Positions 33,856-42,917 of a stretch of DNA of 64,000 nucleotides are shown one piece after another. The notes under the pieces are model-generated. The model was not told the DNA's origin. It did no database searches and saw nothing but the letters and a program-made list of their open reading frames with translations. Each line of letters opens with the position of its first letter. The stretch's first letter is position 1. This DNA is from Halobacterium wangiae (GTDB taxonomy: Archaea; Halobacteriota; Halobacteria; Halobacteriales; Halobacteriaceae): the NCBI RefSeq assembly GCF_021249345.1, contig NZ_CP089588.1, forward strand, positions 2,976,001 to 3,040,000, read 5' to 3'. Both the position numbers and the translations under genes were made by a program.

Positions 33856-34257
33856 TCAGACCGCAGACCGGGCGCCACACGCCTCGCAGTGGAGGCGTTC
33901 GTCGCCCTCCTCGTTGGCTTCGATGTTCGTGTCCGGGAGGCCACACTCCGGACAGATGACGTACGTGTCGACGTAGTCGTCGAGGACCTCCTCGACGCGA
34001 CGCTGCCCGAACTCACCGGTGAAACGCGCGCGGCCGCGGTCGTCGATCTGTGCGCTCGTCCCGAGTTCGTTCTGGATGAACTTCAGCACGTGGTCCTGCT
34101 GGCGGCTCAGGTCGTCGAGGGTCGACTGGAAGTTCTCGTACACCGTGACGTTCCCCTCCTTCCGGACGTTCGGCTCCGGCACCTCGAAGCGGCTCTCGTT
34201 GCCCGCGATGTCGGGTTTCTCCTCCATCGCGCGGTCGAGTTGCTCTTCGTAGTCCAT
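33856..34257 (-). CDS. Translation initiation factor aIF2 beta subunit
   Basis: The ATG at 34257 gives 133 residues. The N-terminal helix, central alpha-beta domain (LKFIQNELGTSAQIDDRGRARFTGEF) and C-terminal four-Cys zinc ribbon (CPECGLPDT and CEACGARS) are those of aIF2-beta, which helps deliver initiator tRNA to the small ribosomal subunit with the alpha and gamma subunits. Length is normal. Confidence 0.95.
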   Translation of the reverse strand: MDYEEQLDRAMEEKPDIAGNESRFEVPEPNVRKEGNVTVYENFQSTLDDLSRQQDHVLKFIQNELGTSAQIDDRGRARFTGEFGQRRVEEVLDDYVDTYVICPECGLPDTNIEANEEGDERLHCEACGARSAV

Positions 34258-34280
34258 ACGAGTCCGAAGTGGCGTCCTGC

Positions 34281-34288
34281 ACAAAAGC
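34281..34288 (-). promoter_or_regulatory. TATA-like box for aIF2-beta
   Basis: GCTTTTGT on the minus strand sits 23 nt upstream of the ATG at 34257. Confidence 0.4.
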
Positions 34289-34400
34289 CTTTCATAAGAG
34301 GCGGCGGAAACGGCCGTGAACGCGGTTGTCGTTTCCCAGAAGCCGTGTTAACGGTTCTCAGGATAATACTATAACCCCTTACCCGTTAGAACCGGATGTC

Positions 34401-34640
34401 ATGAAGAAGCAGGAGCTAATCCACCTTCACGGCCTTCTGGCGGAGGTCGGGAACTACTACGAGCAGCGTGAGAACGACGACATTCCACTCGACGAGTACG
34501 AGGACCTCGGTGTACGACCGACATCCATCCACAAGTCGAAAACCGACCACAAAGCAGCGGTCTTCGCACTGGCCGGCGGCATCACGTCCACGATGAACGA
34601 CGCCGAAGAGACGGACGCAGTCCCGGCCAAGGCCGACTAA
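34401..34640 (+). CDS. UPF0058 family protein
   Basis: The ATG at 34401 gives 79 residues with the UPF0058 pattern MKKQELIHLHGLLAEVGNYY and the conserved PTSIHKSKTDHKAAVFALAGGI. The family is archaeal with suggested metal binding and unknown role. GC is a little lower than average. A TATA-like run lies near 34366-34380. Confidence 0.88.
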   Translation: MKKQELIHLHGLLAEVGNYYEQRENDDIPLDEYEDLGVRPTSIHKSKTDHKAAVFALAGGITSTMNDAEETDAVPAKAD

Positions 34641-34737
34641 CTCGTCGGAACGCGACGGTTCCTCGTGCAGCAACACCCTCCAGCGACGGCTCCACCGACC
34701 GACACGCCCTCCGCCGACGGCTCCACCTGTTACGTTC

Positions 34738-35106
34738 TCAGTCCACCTCGCCCGCCTCGTCGTCGCTCTCCTCGATCTCCTCGACCGTGAGCACCTCCAG
34801 GGGGATGTTCTCCAGTCGCTGGCCGATCTCCTTGCGGGCGATGCGGGCGGCGTGCTCCTCGCGCTCGACGTTGAACACGGTCATCTCCAGTTCCAGGGCG
34901 ACGAGACTCTCGTCGGCCGCGACGAACGCCGGTTCGATGACCTCCCCGCAGTGCGGACACGACCGGTCGCCCATGCTGATCTCGACGTAGTTGAGATCCG
35001 GGTTCAGCATCTCGCCGGTCTTCGAGATGGCGATGCGTACTGCTTCGTCTGCGGACTGCACGTCGTAGACCGGGACTGCAGCCTCGACGACCACCCTACA
35101 ATCCAT
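34738..35106 (-). CDS. DUF555 (UPF0212) family protein
   Basis: The 122-residue protein starts DCRVVVEAAVPVYDVQSADEAV and has a CPHC knuckle in the middle (GDRSCPHCGEVIEPAFVAAD). It matches the archaeal DUF555 family, conserved in many archaea but without known function. It has a plain acidic tail. Confidence 0.88.
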   Translation of the reverse strand: MDCRVVVEAAVPVYDVQSADEAVRIAISKTGEMLNPDLNYVEISMGDRSCPHCGEVIEPAFVAADESLVALELEMTVFNVEREEHAARIARKEIGQRLENIPLEVLTVEEIEESDDEAGEVD

Positions 35107-35192
35107 AGCTACGTGACCTGTTCGCGGGCGACGTAGAAGAAATTTGGCCCGGAACCGAACCCGTCTTGTCCCGCGACGGCCAACCTCGCCCG

Positions 35193-36083
35193 ATGGAGCG
35201 CGGCGCGATTCCCCTCGACGAGATCCCTGGCGCGGTAGACCTCCAGTCGACCATCGAGAGCGGGCAGACGTACCTCTGGTGGCGACCGGACGGCGCGACC
35301 TACGAGACGGCCGGCGCGTACGGCGGCGACGCCTGGTACCGGACCGTCGTCGACGGCGACGTCGTCGAGGCCAGACAGACGCCCGACGCCGTCGAGTGGC
35401 GCTCGACGACGGACGCCGCGCCGCTCGTCCGGGAACTGCTCGGCCTGAACGACGACCTCTACGCGATCCGGTCAGCGGCCAGCGACGACGACCTCGTCGC
35501 GTCCGCGTGGGACGCCTACGACGGCCTCCGCATCGTCCGTGATCCGTTTTTCGGCTGCCTCGTCTCGTTCATCTGCTCGGCGCAGATGCGCGTCGAACGC
35601 ATCTTCGCGATGCAGGAGGCGCTCCGCGAGACGTACGGCGCCCCGATAGCGTACGACGGCGAGACGGTGTACAGCTTCCCGGATCCCGAGGCACTCGCGG
35701 CAGCCACGGAAGCGGACCTCCGCGAACTCAAACTGGGCTACCGCGCACCGTACGTCCAGCGAACCGCAGAGATGGTCGCGTCCGGAGAGCTCACGAGGCA
35801 GGACGTCGCGGGTCGCGCCTACGAGGTCGCTCGCGACGAACTCACGGGGTTCGTCGGCGTCGGCGATAAGGTCGCGGACTGCGTCCTGCTGTTCTCGCTG
35901 GGCTACCTCGAAGCCGTGCCGCTGGACACGTGGATCCGGACGGCCATCGAGGACTACTACCCGGACTGCGACCAGGGCAACTACGCCGACACCTCGCGGG
36001 CCATCCGGGAGCGGCTCGGCCCGTACGCTGGCTACAGCCAGACCTACCTCTTCCACTACCTGCGGTCGGGGAACGGGAACTAA
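35193..36083 (+). CDS. 8-oxoguanine DNA glycosylase (OGG/AlkA-like)
   Basis: The ATG at 35193 gives 296 residues; TTG 35166 would add nine. The N-terminal antiparallel sheet is followed by an HhH-GPD domain (about 130-285) with the helix-hairpin-helix GFVGVGDKVADCVLLFSLG and the catalytic Asp in AVPLDTWIRTAIE; Lys of GDKVADC is the expected catalytic lysine of bifunctional OGG. It excises oxidised guanine from DNA. Confidence 0.9.
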   Translation: MERGAIPLDEIPGAVDLQSTIESGQTYLWWRPDGATYETAGAYGGDAWYRTVVDGDVVEARQTPDAVEWRSTTDAAPLVRELLGLNDDLYAIRSAASDDDLVASAWDAYDGLRIVRDPFFGCLVSFICSAQMRVERIFAMQEALRETYGAPIAYDGETVYSFPDPEALAAATEADLRELKLGYRAPYVQRTAEMVASGELTRQDVAGRAYEVARDELTGFVGVGDKVADCVLLFSLGYLEAVPLDTWIRTAIEDYYPDCDQGNYADTSRAIRERLGPYAGYSQTYLFHYLRSGNGN

Positions 36084-36108
36084 GGCGCTCGCAGACCCAC
36101 GTTCGCCC

Positions 36109-36387
36109 ATGACGGAGCCGACGCGCGCACACGTCTTCGTCTCGGGCCACGTCCAGGGCGTCTACTACCGTGCGACGACCCGCGAGAAGGCGGGCGAACA
36201 CGGCGTCGACGGCTGGGTACGGAACCTCGACGACGGCCGCGTGGAAGCCGTCTTCGAGGGCCCCGAGGACGCCGTCGAGGCGATGGTGGACTGGTGCCAC
36301 GAGGGGAGCCCCGCGGCACACGTTGAAGCCGTCGACGTCGAGTACGGCGAACCGGAGGGCGAGACCGGGTTCCGCGTCCGCCGGTAG
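36109..36387 (+). CDS. Acylphosphatase
   Basis: The 92-residue protein has the acylphosphatase fold with GHVQGVYYRATTREKA (catalytic Arg) and GWVRNLDDGRVEAVFEG (catalytic Asn). It hydrolyses acyl phosphates. It stands alone between the glycosylase and nnr. Confidence 0.93.
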   Translation: MTEPTRAHVFVSGHVQGVYYRATTREKAGEHGVDGWVRNLDDGRVEAVFEGPEDAVEAMVDWCHEGSPAAHVEAVDVEYGEPEGETGFRVRR

Positions 36388-36404
36388 TCGCCCGGCCCCC
36401 ACGG

Positions 36405-36410
36405 TTTTAG
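36405..36410 (+). promoter_or_regulatory. TATA-like box for nnr-moaC
   Basis: TTTTAG lies 25 nt upstream of the ATG at 36436. Confidence 0.5.
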
Positions 36411-36435
36411 GGTGGGTGGCGACGAACGACCGGAC

Positions 36436-37872
36436 ATGATCACCAGCGAGCGCATGGCCGTCGTCGATCGGAACGCGGCCGCCCTCGGCGTCCCGCAGAA
36501 GCAGTTGATGGAGTCCAGTGGGAACGCCGTCGCCCGCGAGGTCCGGGACGTCGCCGACGCCGACGCGAGTGTCGCCGTCGTCGCCGGCCGCGGGAACAAC
36601 GGCGGCGACGCGTTCGTCGCGGCGCGCTTCCTCGACGACTACGACCTGACCAGCTACCTGCTGGGTCGCCCCGAGTCCATCGCGACCGACATCAGCAGGG
36701 AGAACTGGGAGGCACTCCGGGAGGGGGAGTACGACGCACGCGCGGTCAAAGATTCGAGAAACATCGACCTCGGCGACCCGGACGTGGTCGTCGACGGACT
36801 ACTCGGCACGGGCGTCTCCGGCGCGCCCCGCCAGCCCGAAGCGTCGGCGATCGAGGCCATCAACGACTCGGACGCGACGGTGGTCTCGGTAGACATCCCC
36901 TCGGGGATGGACGCGGATTCGGGCGAGACGCCCGGGGTCGCCGTCGACGCGGACCGCGTCGTGACCTTCCACGACCAGAAACCCGCGCTCGCCGACCGCG
37001 GTGACGTCACCGTCGCCGACATCGGCATCCCGGAGGCCGCGGAACTGTTCGTCGGCCCGGGCGACCTCCAGCGCCTCGAACGCGACCCGCAGGCCCACAA
37101 GGGCGACTTCGGGCGCGTACTCGTCGTCGGCGGCGGCCCGTACACCGGCGCGCCGGCGCTGAGTGCGCAGGCGACGCTGCGTGCGGGCGCCGACCTCGCG
37201 TTCCTCGCGGTCCCCGACACCGTCGCGGACAGTGTACGCGGGTACAGCGAGAACCTCATCGTCGACTCCCTGGTCGGCACCCGAATCGTCCCCGAGCACG
37301 TCCCGGAACTCCTCGAACGAGCGGCGGACGTCGACGTGGTCGTGTTCGGCCCGGGCCTCGGCGACGCCGAGGACACGCTCGCCGCCACGATGGCGTTCCT
37401 CGAATCGTTCGACGGGACGGCGGTCGTCGACGCCGACGCGCTCCAGGTCGTCCCCGAGGTGGACACCGACGCGACGCTGGTCTGCACGCCCCACCAGGGC
37501 GAACTCCGGCAGATGGGAGGACCGAGCGCCGACGACTGGGCGGAACGAGCGGACGCCGTCGAGGAGTTCGCCGCCGAACTCGGCCACACGCTGCTCGTGA
37601 AAGGCGCCTACGACGTGGTCTCCGACGGCGAGACGACTCGCGTGAACCGGACCGGCAACCCCGGCATGACCGTCGGCGGGACCGGCGACGTGCTGGCCGG
37701 TGCGACCGCCGCGATGGCGTCGACGCTCGACCCCGTACCCGCAGCGAGCGTGGGCGCGTACGCCAACGGCGCGGCCGGCGACCTCGTCGTCGACGAGCAG
37801 GGGTACGGCCTGCTCGCGACGGACCTACTGGACGCACTGCCGCGGGCGCTGTGGGGTGACCGCGATGAGTGA
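36436..37872 (+). CDS. nnr: Bifunctional NAD(P)HX epimerase/dehydratase
   Basis: The ATG at 36436 gives 478 residues. The N-terminal YjeF-type epimerase domain (about 1-210; AGRGNNGGDAFVAARFL, SVDIPSGMDADSGETPG) is fused to a C-terminal ADP-dependent NAD(P)H-hydrate dehydratase domain (about 225-475; LVVGGGPYTGAPALSAQATL, GNPGMTVGGTGDVLAG). The enzyme repairs hydrated NADH and NADPH. It overlaps moaC by 8 nt, so the two are probably co-transcribed. Confidence 0.95.
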   Translation: MITSERMAVVDRNAAALGVPQKQLMESSGNAVAREVRDVADADASVAVVAGRGNNGGDAFVAARFLDDYDLTSYLLGRPESIATDISRENWEALREGEYDARAVKDSRNIDLGDPDVVVDGLLGTGVSGAPRQPEASAIEAINDSDATVVSVDIPSGMDADSGETPGVAVDADRVVTFHDQKPALADRGDVTVADIGIPEAAELFVGPGDLQRLERDPQAHKGDFGRVLVVGGGPYTGAPALSAQATLRAGADLAFLAVPDTVADSVRGYSENLIVDSLVGTRIVPEHVPELLERAADVDVVVFGPGLGDAEDTLAATMAFLESFDGTAVVDADALQVVPEVDTDATLVCTPHQGELRQMGGPSADDWAERADAVEEFAAELGHTLLVKGAYDVVSDGETTRVNRTGNPGMTVGGTGDVLAGATAAMASTLDPVPAASVGAYANGAAGDLVVDEQGYGLLATDLLDALPRALWGDRDE

Positions 37873-38374
37873 GAACGACACGGGCGACGACTCGACCGGA
37901 GACGACCTCACACACACGACCGACGACGGGGACGTGCAGATGGTCGACGTCGGCGACAAACCGGATGCGGCGCGGCGGGCGGTCGCCCGGGGCGAGATTC
38001 GGCTCTCACCGTCGACCGTCGACGCCATCCGCGCCGACGAGATCGGGAAGGGCGACGTGCTCGCGACGGCCAGGGTGGGCGCCGTACAGGCCGTCAAGCA
38101 CACCTGGGAGACGATCCCAATGTGTCACCAGATCCCCATCACGAACGTCGAGACGGAGTTCGACGTGCGCGACGACCGCGTCGTCCTGGAGGTTGCCGTG
38201 GAGACGACCGGGAAGACCGGTTGCGAGATGGAGGCCCTCGAGGGCGTGACGACGGGACTGAACGTCGTCTGGGACATGGTGAAGGCGGCGGAGAAGGACG
38301 ACGACGGACAGTACCCGGGCACCGCTATCGAGGGCGTGGAGGTCGTCTCGAAGGAGAAGCGCGTGCTGGACTAG
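37865..38374 (+). CDS. moaC: Cyclic pyranopterin monophosphate synthase MoaC
   Basis: The ATG at 37865 overlaps the nnr stop; the product has 169 residues. MoaC motifs are clear: VDVGDKPDAARRAVARGEI, PMCHQIPITNVE, and CEMEALEGVTTGLNVVWDMVKA with the catalytic Lys/Asp area. It makes cyclic pyranopterin monophosphate in molybdenum cofactor synthesis. An acidic N-terminal tail of about 25 residues is a halophilic addition. It overlaps the convergent hflX by 4 nt. Confidence 0.95.
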   Translation: MSENDTGDDSTGDDLTHTTDDGDVQMVDVGDKPDAARRAVARGEIRLSPSTVDAIRADEIGKGDVLATARVGAVQAVKHTWETIPMCHQIPITNVETEFDVRDDRVVLEVAVETTGKTGCEMEALEGVTTGLNVVWDMVKAAEKDDDGQYPGTAIEGVEVVSKEKRVLD

Positions 38375-39678
38375 GCTTCGGCGACGAGTTCGCTGGCCTT
38401 CGCGTGGGACTGCTCGACGACGGTGGGCCGCGCCTCGAAGTCGATGACGACCTGTTCGTCGCCGTAGTCCACTTCGCGGACGTAGGCGTGGTCGTGGACC
38501 CAGGAGACGACGCTCATCGTGTCGTCGGTCATCGGGAGGACGAGTTTCTCACGCTCCCGCGGCGGGAGTTCGGCGTCGATGCGAGCACGGAGCGCGTCGA
38601 GGTTGGTGGCTTCGAGGCCACTCACCGCGACTGGGTTCGGCGCGAGCGCCGACAGCGCCTCCATCTTCTCCGCGAGTTCGTCGTCGTCGACCGTGTCCAC
38701 CTTGTTGAACACGGTGACGATGGGCGCCTCGTTGCGCTCGTAGAGGGTGTCGTGGCTCGTCGTCAGCTTCTCCCGTATCTCGTCGATGGACTCGCTGGCG
38801 TCCACGACGAGGAGCACGAGGTCGGCCTGGTAGACGGACTCCAGGGTCGACTTGAACGACTCGACGAGCCAGTGGGGCAGGTCGCTGATGAACCCGACGG
38901 TGTCCGTGAGGAGGACGTTCCGGCGGTCCATCTCGAGGCGCCGGGTCGTCGTACCGAGCGTCGTGAACAGTTTGTCCTGGGACTCCGCGGTGGTGTCCAG
39001 GTCCGGGTGGAGGTCCTCGTTCTCGTCGACGTCGAGGTCGTCGGCGAGCTGGCGGAGCAGCGTCGACTTCCCGGCGTTCGTGTAGCCCGCCAGCGCCACG
39101 AGGTCGAAGCCGGACTCACGGCGGGTCTCCCGGCGCTGTTCCTCTGTCTTCTCGATGTTCGCCAGTTCGTCGCGGATGCGGCTGATGCGGGCCTTGATGT
39201 CCTGCTCGCGGCTCTCGTCGTACTCGCCCAGCCCCATGAACCCCGGGCGCTCGTCGCGTTTCGCGAGGCTCGTCTTCGCCTCGGCGCGCGGGAGTTCGTA
39301 CCTGAGCTCCGCGAGTTCGACCTGCAACTGGGCCTTCCGCGTGTGCGCGCGCTGCCCGAAGATGTCCAGAATAAGGCGGAAGCGGTCGACGACCTCCGTG
39401 TCCTCGGGGAGGCGCTGTCCGAGGTTGTACGTCTGGTAGGGTCCGAGGCGGTTGTCGAAGACGACCCGGTCGGCGCCCGTCTCGTCGACGACCACCGCTA
39501 GCTCCTCGACTTTCCCCTCGCCGAACTGGAGGGCTGCGTCGGCCTTCCGTTCCTGGGTCACTTCCGCGGCCACGTCGTAGCCCGCGGCGCGCACCAGGTC
39601 CCTGATCTCGGCGGTGTCCGGCGTGCCGTCGTCAACGCGCTTGGCGACGACTGCAACGTTCGTATCGGTTCCTGTCAC
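38371..39678 (-). CDS. hflX: GTPase HflX
   Basis: The GTG at 39678 gives 435 residues. The N-terminal HflX domain (about 1-190, with the coiled segment LQVELAELRYELPRAE) precedes the G domain (about 200-370): G1 ALAGYTNAGKSTLL, G3 LTDTVGFISDLP, G4 VFNKVD, and VSGLEATNLD. HflX binds ribosomes and frees stalled complexes. The C-terminal 60 residues are acidic. Convergent with moaC. Confidence 0.94.
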   Translation of the reverse strand: MTGTDTNVAVVAKRVDDGTPDTAEIRDLVRAAGYDVAAEVTQERKADAALQFGEGKVEELAVVVDETGADRVVFDNRLGPYQTYNLGQRLPEDTEVVDRFRLILDIFGQRAHTRKAQLQVELAELRYELPRAEAKTSLAKRDERPGFMGLGEYDESREQDIKARISRIRDELANIEKTEEQRRETRRESGFDLVALAGYTNAGKSTLLRQLADDLDVDENEDLHPDLDTTAESQDKLFTTLGTTTRRLEMDRRNVLLTDTVGFISDLPHWLVESFKSTLESVYQADLVLLVVDASESIDEIREKLTTSHDTLYERNEAPIVTVFNKVDTVDDDELAEKMEALSALAPNPVAVSGLEATNLDALRARIDAELPPREREKLVLPMTDDTMSVVSWVHDHAYVREVDYGDEQVVIDFEARPTVVEQSHAKASELVAEA

Positions 39679-39700
39679 TCGCTGTGAGCTACGCCCCGCC

Positions 39701-39710
39701 GATACTTAAC
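39701..39710 (-). promoter_or_regulatory. TATA-like box for hflX
   Basis: GTTAAGTATC on the minus strand is about 23 nt upstream of the GTG at 39678 and is one half of a divergent promoter region with the FUN14 gene. Confidence 0.5.
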
Positions 39711-39756
39711 TCCGGGGCGAGGAACGTGTCGGAAACCGTTCGACTGAGCACAAGAG

Positions 39757-39762
39757 GTTTAC
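39757..39762 (+). promoter_or_regulatory. TATA-like box for FUN14 gene
   Basis: GTTTAC lies 23 nt upstream of the ATG at 39786. Confidence 0.5.
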
Positions 39763-39785
39763 CAGTTGGTTGCACACTACCCCCT

Positions 39786-40103
39786 ATGCCAGACGTAGAT
39801 CTCACCACGCTCGGCATCGAGTTCGGCGGTGGTGCGGGCATCGGTGCGATAATCGGGTTCGCCGCGAAGAAGATCGCGAAGCTCATCGCGGTCATCGTCG
39901 GCCTCCAGCTCGCCCTCTTCAAGTTCCTCGAGTCGCGGGGCATCCTCCAGGTCGACTGGAACCGCCTCACCGCGGGGATGGTGAAGGCGACGGAGATGGG
40001 GTCCAGCGGTGCGCCGCCGTCGTGGATGAACACCATCCTCTCGACGCTGTCGGTCAGCGCAGGGTTCACGGGTGGCTTCCTGCTGGGCTTCCGGCGCGGA
40101 TAA
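39786..40103 (+). CDS. FUN14-domain membrane protein
   Basis: The ATG at 39786 gives 105 residues. Two to three hydrophobic helices carry the FUN14 pattern: GGGAGIGAIIGFAAKKIAKL, then VGLQLALFKFLESRGILQVDW and LSVSAGFTGGFLLGFRRG. FUN14 proteins are small membrane proteins of unknown role in archaea. It is convergent with SBDS. Confidence 0.85.
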   Translation: MPDVDLTTLGIEFGGGAGIGAIIGFAAKKIAKLIAVIVGLQLALFKFLESRGILQVDWNRLTAGMVKATEMGSSGAPPSWMNTILSTLSVSAGFTGGFLLGFRRG

Positions 40104-40117
40104 CTGGCCGCGAGCGG

Positions 40118-40843
40118 TTATCGCGTGTCCAGTTCGTCTTTCTCCTTGACGATCTGCGTCTCGCCCTCCCCCTCCGAGACCTCGTTGACGAGTCCGTAGA
40201 AGTCGTTCTGCATCCCCGCGGGGAACGTCAGTACGCCGACCCACGAGCCGTCGGCCTGCCACTCCTCGCGCTCGAGTTCCGCGAACTCGCGGACGCGGGC
40301 CTGGCCACTCCCGGCGTAGTCGGCGGGCAACTGGACGGCCACGGTCACCTCCTCGAACCGGATGGGGATCACCGGCCGGAGCGCTTCCAGGGCCTCGTCT
40401 ACCTGCTGTTCGGCGGGCGTCATCGGGTCGACGGTGAACCCGGCCTCCTCCAGCGCGCTCTCGATGCGCTCCGGCGGGTGAGGCGCGTCGTCCATCTGCG
40501 GGTTGATGGCGTTGCGCGTGATGGTGTTTACGAGCTTGCGGCGCTTCTGCTCCTGCATCTCCTCGCGCTGCTCGGCGGTGATCTGGATCTCCCCGCGCTC
40601 GATGACCTCCGGGATGATCTCCAACGGGTCCGTCGTCCCGAACACCTCCTCCAGGTCCTCCTCGGCGGGTCGGTCCCCCCGGGAGGCGTTCTCGAAGACG
40701 TCGCGCGCGGCGATGACGTCCTCGAGTTCTCCCTCGAACTCGCCGCGTTTCATCTCCAGGGCGGCGTCCGGGTCCACGAGTACTTCGAATCGTTCCCCGT
40801 GCGTCTCGAGCCGAGCCGTCACGGCCTCGTCGAGTGAAATCAT
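40118..40843 (-). CDS. Ribosome maturation protein SBDS
   Basis: The 241-residue protein has the three SBDS domains: N-terminal FYSH (about 1-95; GERFEVLVDPDAALEMKRGE), the helical middle (QREEMQEQKRRKLVNTITRNAINP), and the C-terminal ferredoxin-like part. It functions in the late maturation of the large ribosomal subunit. It follows the proteasome alpha gene with the same orientation, 77 nt downstream. Confidence 0.94.
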   Translation of the reverse strand: MISLDEAVTARLETHGERFEVLVDPDAALEMKRGEFEGELEDVIAARDVFENASRGDRPAEEDLEEVFGTTDPLEIIPEVIERGEIQITAEQREEMQEQKRRKLVNTITRNAINPQMDDAPHPPERIESALEEAGFTVDPMTPAEQQVDEALEALRPVIPIRFEEVTVAVQLPADYAGSGQARVREFAELEREEWQADGSWVGVLTFPAGMQNDFYGLVNEVSEGEGETQIVKEKDELDTR

Positions 40844-40920
40844 ACGCGTCGTTTCGTCGGGTCACTAAAAAGACCTTCTCCCGTGAGCCGTGGTAACGTG
40901 GACCAATCGCGGTGTCCGTT

Positions 40921-41706
40921 CTACGTCTCGGACTCTTCGTCGCCGTCCGCCTCCTGCTCGTCGTCGGCCTCGCCGTCCTCGGGTAGCAGTTCGTGTTCGC
41001 CCAGGTACTCCTGGATCTCGTCGTCTGACAGTTCGATGAACGCGGCGGTCTCCGCGTCGATGGTGGCGACGCCGACGTCCTTCGGGGAGAGGGAGTCCCG
41101 GATCTCGCCGAGCGCGCGCAGCGCCAGTTCGACGCCCTCGTCGAGGGTGAGGGTGGGTTCGTACTCGTCCTCGAGGTAGCTCTGGACGTCCGAGCGGTTC
41201 TCGCCGATGGCGATGGCCTTCCACTCGTAGGGCGTCCCCGAGGGGTCCGTCTCGTAGAGGTGCGGTTCGCCGTCCGAGATTCCGCCGATGAGGAGCGCGA
41301 CGCCGAACGGACGCGCGCCACCGACCTGCGTGTACTGCTGGATGTGGTCGGTGATGTCCTTCGTGAGCGTCTCCACCGCGATGGGTTCGTCGTAGCGGAC
41401 GCGGTTGACCTGGGCGTCACGCCGTGCGAAGTCGATGAGCTGGCGGGCGTCGGCGACGTGACCCGCGCTCGCGATGCCGATGTGTTCGTCCGCCTTGTGG
41501 ATCTTCTCGACGGACGCCTCCTCCATCAGGTTCGAGCTGATGCGCTTGTCCACGAGGAGGACGACGCCGCCCTCGGTGCGGACGCCGATGCTCGGCGTGC
41601 CGCGCTTGACGGCCTCCCGAGCGTACTCGACCTGGTAGAGTCGGCCGTCCGGGGAGAAGATGGTGATACCGCGGTCGTACGCCTGTTGCTGGTTCTGGCC
41701 TTGCAT
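40921..41706 (-). CDS. psmA: 20S proteasome alpha subunit
   Basis: The 261-residue protein begins QGQNQQQAYDRGITIFSPDGRLYQVEYAREA, the alpha-type signature with the gate-forming N-terminal helix H0. The N-terminal Thr of beta subunits is absent. Family blocks VEKIHKADEHIGIASAGHVADAR and IGENRSDVQSYLE follow. It forms the outer rings of the proteasome. The C-terminus is a long acidic tail, usual in halophiles. It lies 3 nt downstream of rnp2. Confidence 0.96.
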   Translation of the reverse strand: MQGQNQQQAYDRGITIFSPDGRLYQVEYAREAVKRGTPSIGVRTEGGVVLLVDKRISSNLMEEASVEKIHKADEHIGIASAGHVADARQLIDFARRDAQVNRVRYDEPIAVETLTKDITDHIQQYTQVGGARPFGVALLIGGISDGEPHLYETDPSGTPYEWKAIAIGENRSDVQSYLEDEYEPTLTLDEGVELALRALGEIRDSLSPKDVGVATIDAETAAFIELSDDEIQEYLGEHELLPEDGEADDEQEADGDEESET

Positions 41707-41709
41707 AGT

Positions 41710-42189
41710 TCACCTGCAGTCGAATGTCGTCGCGCCGACGAACGACCCGTCGCCCTCCACGTCGACGCGCTCGCCGCGGACGACAGCGCGCCTGGAGTCG
41801 CCGTCGAACGCGACTGTCTCGTCCGATGAGGATTCTGCTCCGTCTCGTAAATACTTTTCCGCGGCCGCCCTGATCGTGCCCGAGACGCCCCGGACGGCGA
41901 CTCCGATCGGGTCGTCCCGGACCGAGTCCACGCACGCGACGGCGGCGCGCGCTCGCTCGACCTCCCCGCGTCGAACCCGGAGGAGCGCCTCGCCGGTCCC
42001 CGAGTCGAACGAGAATCGGACGACACGGAGGTCGGCGTCCGCGCTCCCCACGTCACCCACGAGGTTCTGGGCGGCGAACCAGACGCTGCGCTGGAAGTCC
42101 GCGCGGGAGACGTCGGCGTCCGGCCACGCCTCGAGTCCGACGGCGAGGTACCGCCAGCGCGGCCGGAGGTGTTTCGGGAGGTGCTTCAC
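41710..42189 (-). CDS. RNase P protein component 2 (Rpp14/Pop5)
   Basis: The 159-residue protein starts KHLPKHLRPRWRYLAVGLEAWP, typical of Pop5/Rpp14, and the alpha-beta core GDVGSADADLRVVRFSFDSGTGEALLRV follows. It is part of archaeal RNase P, which trims tRNA 5' ends. The gene follows the methyltransferase and Rpp30, on the same strand. Confidence 0.9.
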   Translation of the reverse strand: MKHLPKHLRPRWRYLAVGLEAWPDADVSRADFQRSVWFAAQNLVGDVGSADADLRVVRFSFDSGTGEALLRVRRGEVERARAAVACVDSVRDDPIGVAVRGVSGTIRAAAEKYLRDGAESSSDETVAFDGDSRRAVVRGERVDVEGDGSFVGATTFDCR

Positions 42190-42263
42190 GCCACTACGTT
42201 CGCCCGGCTCCCATTTGTCAGTTTGTGTTGGGCGACGGACCGGACGCCGGTCGCGACGCGCGC

Positions 42264-42917
42264 CTACACCCGTTCGGCGACCAGCACGCCGACCTGCTCG
42301 TGGACCATCTCGACGGCCGTCAGCGCGTAACCCGCGTCCGTGAACGCGTCCGCGAGCAGGCCAACCGTCGCCGGGTCGTCGACCTCCGGACTGAAGAACG
42401 GGTCCTCGGGGTCCGGCGCTCCGAAGAACATCACGTCACCGAGCACGATCTTCCGGGGACCGAGGGCGGCGATGGTGGCGATGGCGTCGCGCTTCTCTGC
42501 GTCGCTGAGGTGGTGCATCGCGAAGTTCGAGGTGACGATGTCGACGCGAGCATCGCGAGCGTCTGCTTGGAGCGGCTCCGCCGACCCAGCGTCGACCCCC
42601 TCCGGGAAGTTCGGGTCGCGGAACCGTCCCTCGCCGAACTCGACGTTCTCCAGGCCGCGCTCGGCGGCCTTCTGGCGGGCCTGGGCCAGCATCCCCTCGC
42701 TGATGTCGCGACCGACGACGCGCCCGGCGTCTTCGGCGAGGCCCAGTGCGATGGCGCCCGTCCCACACCCGAGGTCGAGGACGGTGTCGTCGCTGTCGGG
42801 CGCGGCGTGTTCGATGACGAGCGCGACGCACTTGTTGTACTCGGCAGTCTCGTTCTCGTCGTACTCCGCGGCGACGTCGTCGAAGCGAGCGGCGTGCTCC
42901 TCAAGCGTCTTCTTCAT
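42264..42917 (-). CDS. Class I SAM-dependent methyltransferase within RNase P operon
   Basis: The ATG at 42917 gives 217 residues and overlaps the Rpp30 gene end by 17 nt. Motif I is VLDLGCGTGAIALGLAEDA, with VVGRDISEGMLAQARQKA next and NFAMHHLS downstream. It is a Rossmann methyltransferase of unknown substrate. Its place between two RNase P subunits suggests RNA as a target, but that is only context. A longer start at 42944 is unlikely. Confidence 0.85.
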   Translation of the reverse strand: MKKTLEEHAARFDDVAAEYDENETAEYNKCVALVIEHAAPDSDDTVLDLGCGTGAIALGLAEDAGRVVGRDISEGMLAQARQKAAERGLENVEFGEGRFRDPNFPEGVDAGSAEPLQADARDARVDIVTSNFAMHHLSDAEKRDAIATIAALGPRKIVLGDVMFFGAPDPEDPFFSPEVDDPATVGLLADAFTDAGYALTAVEMVHEQVGVLVAERV

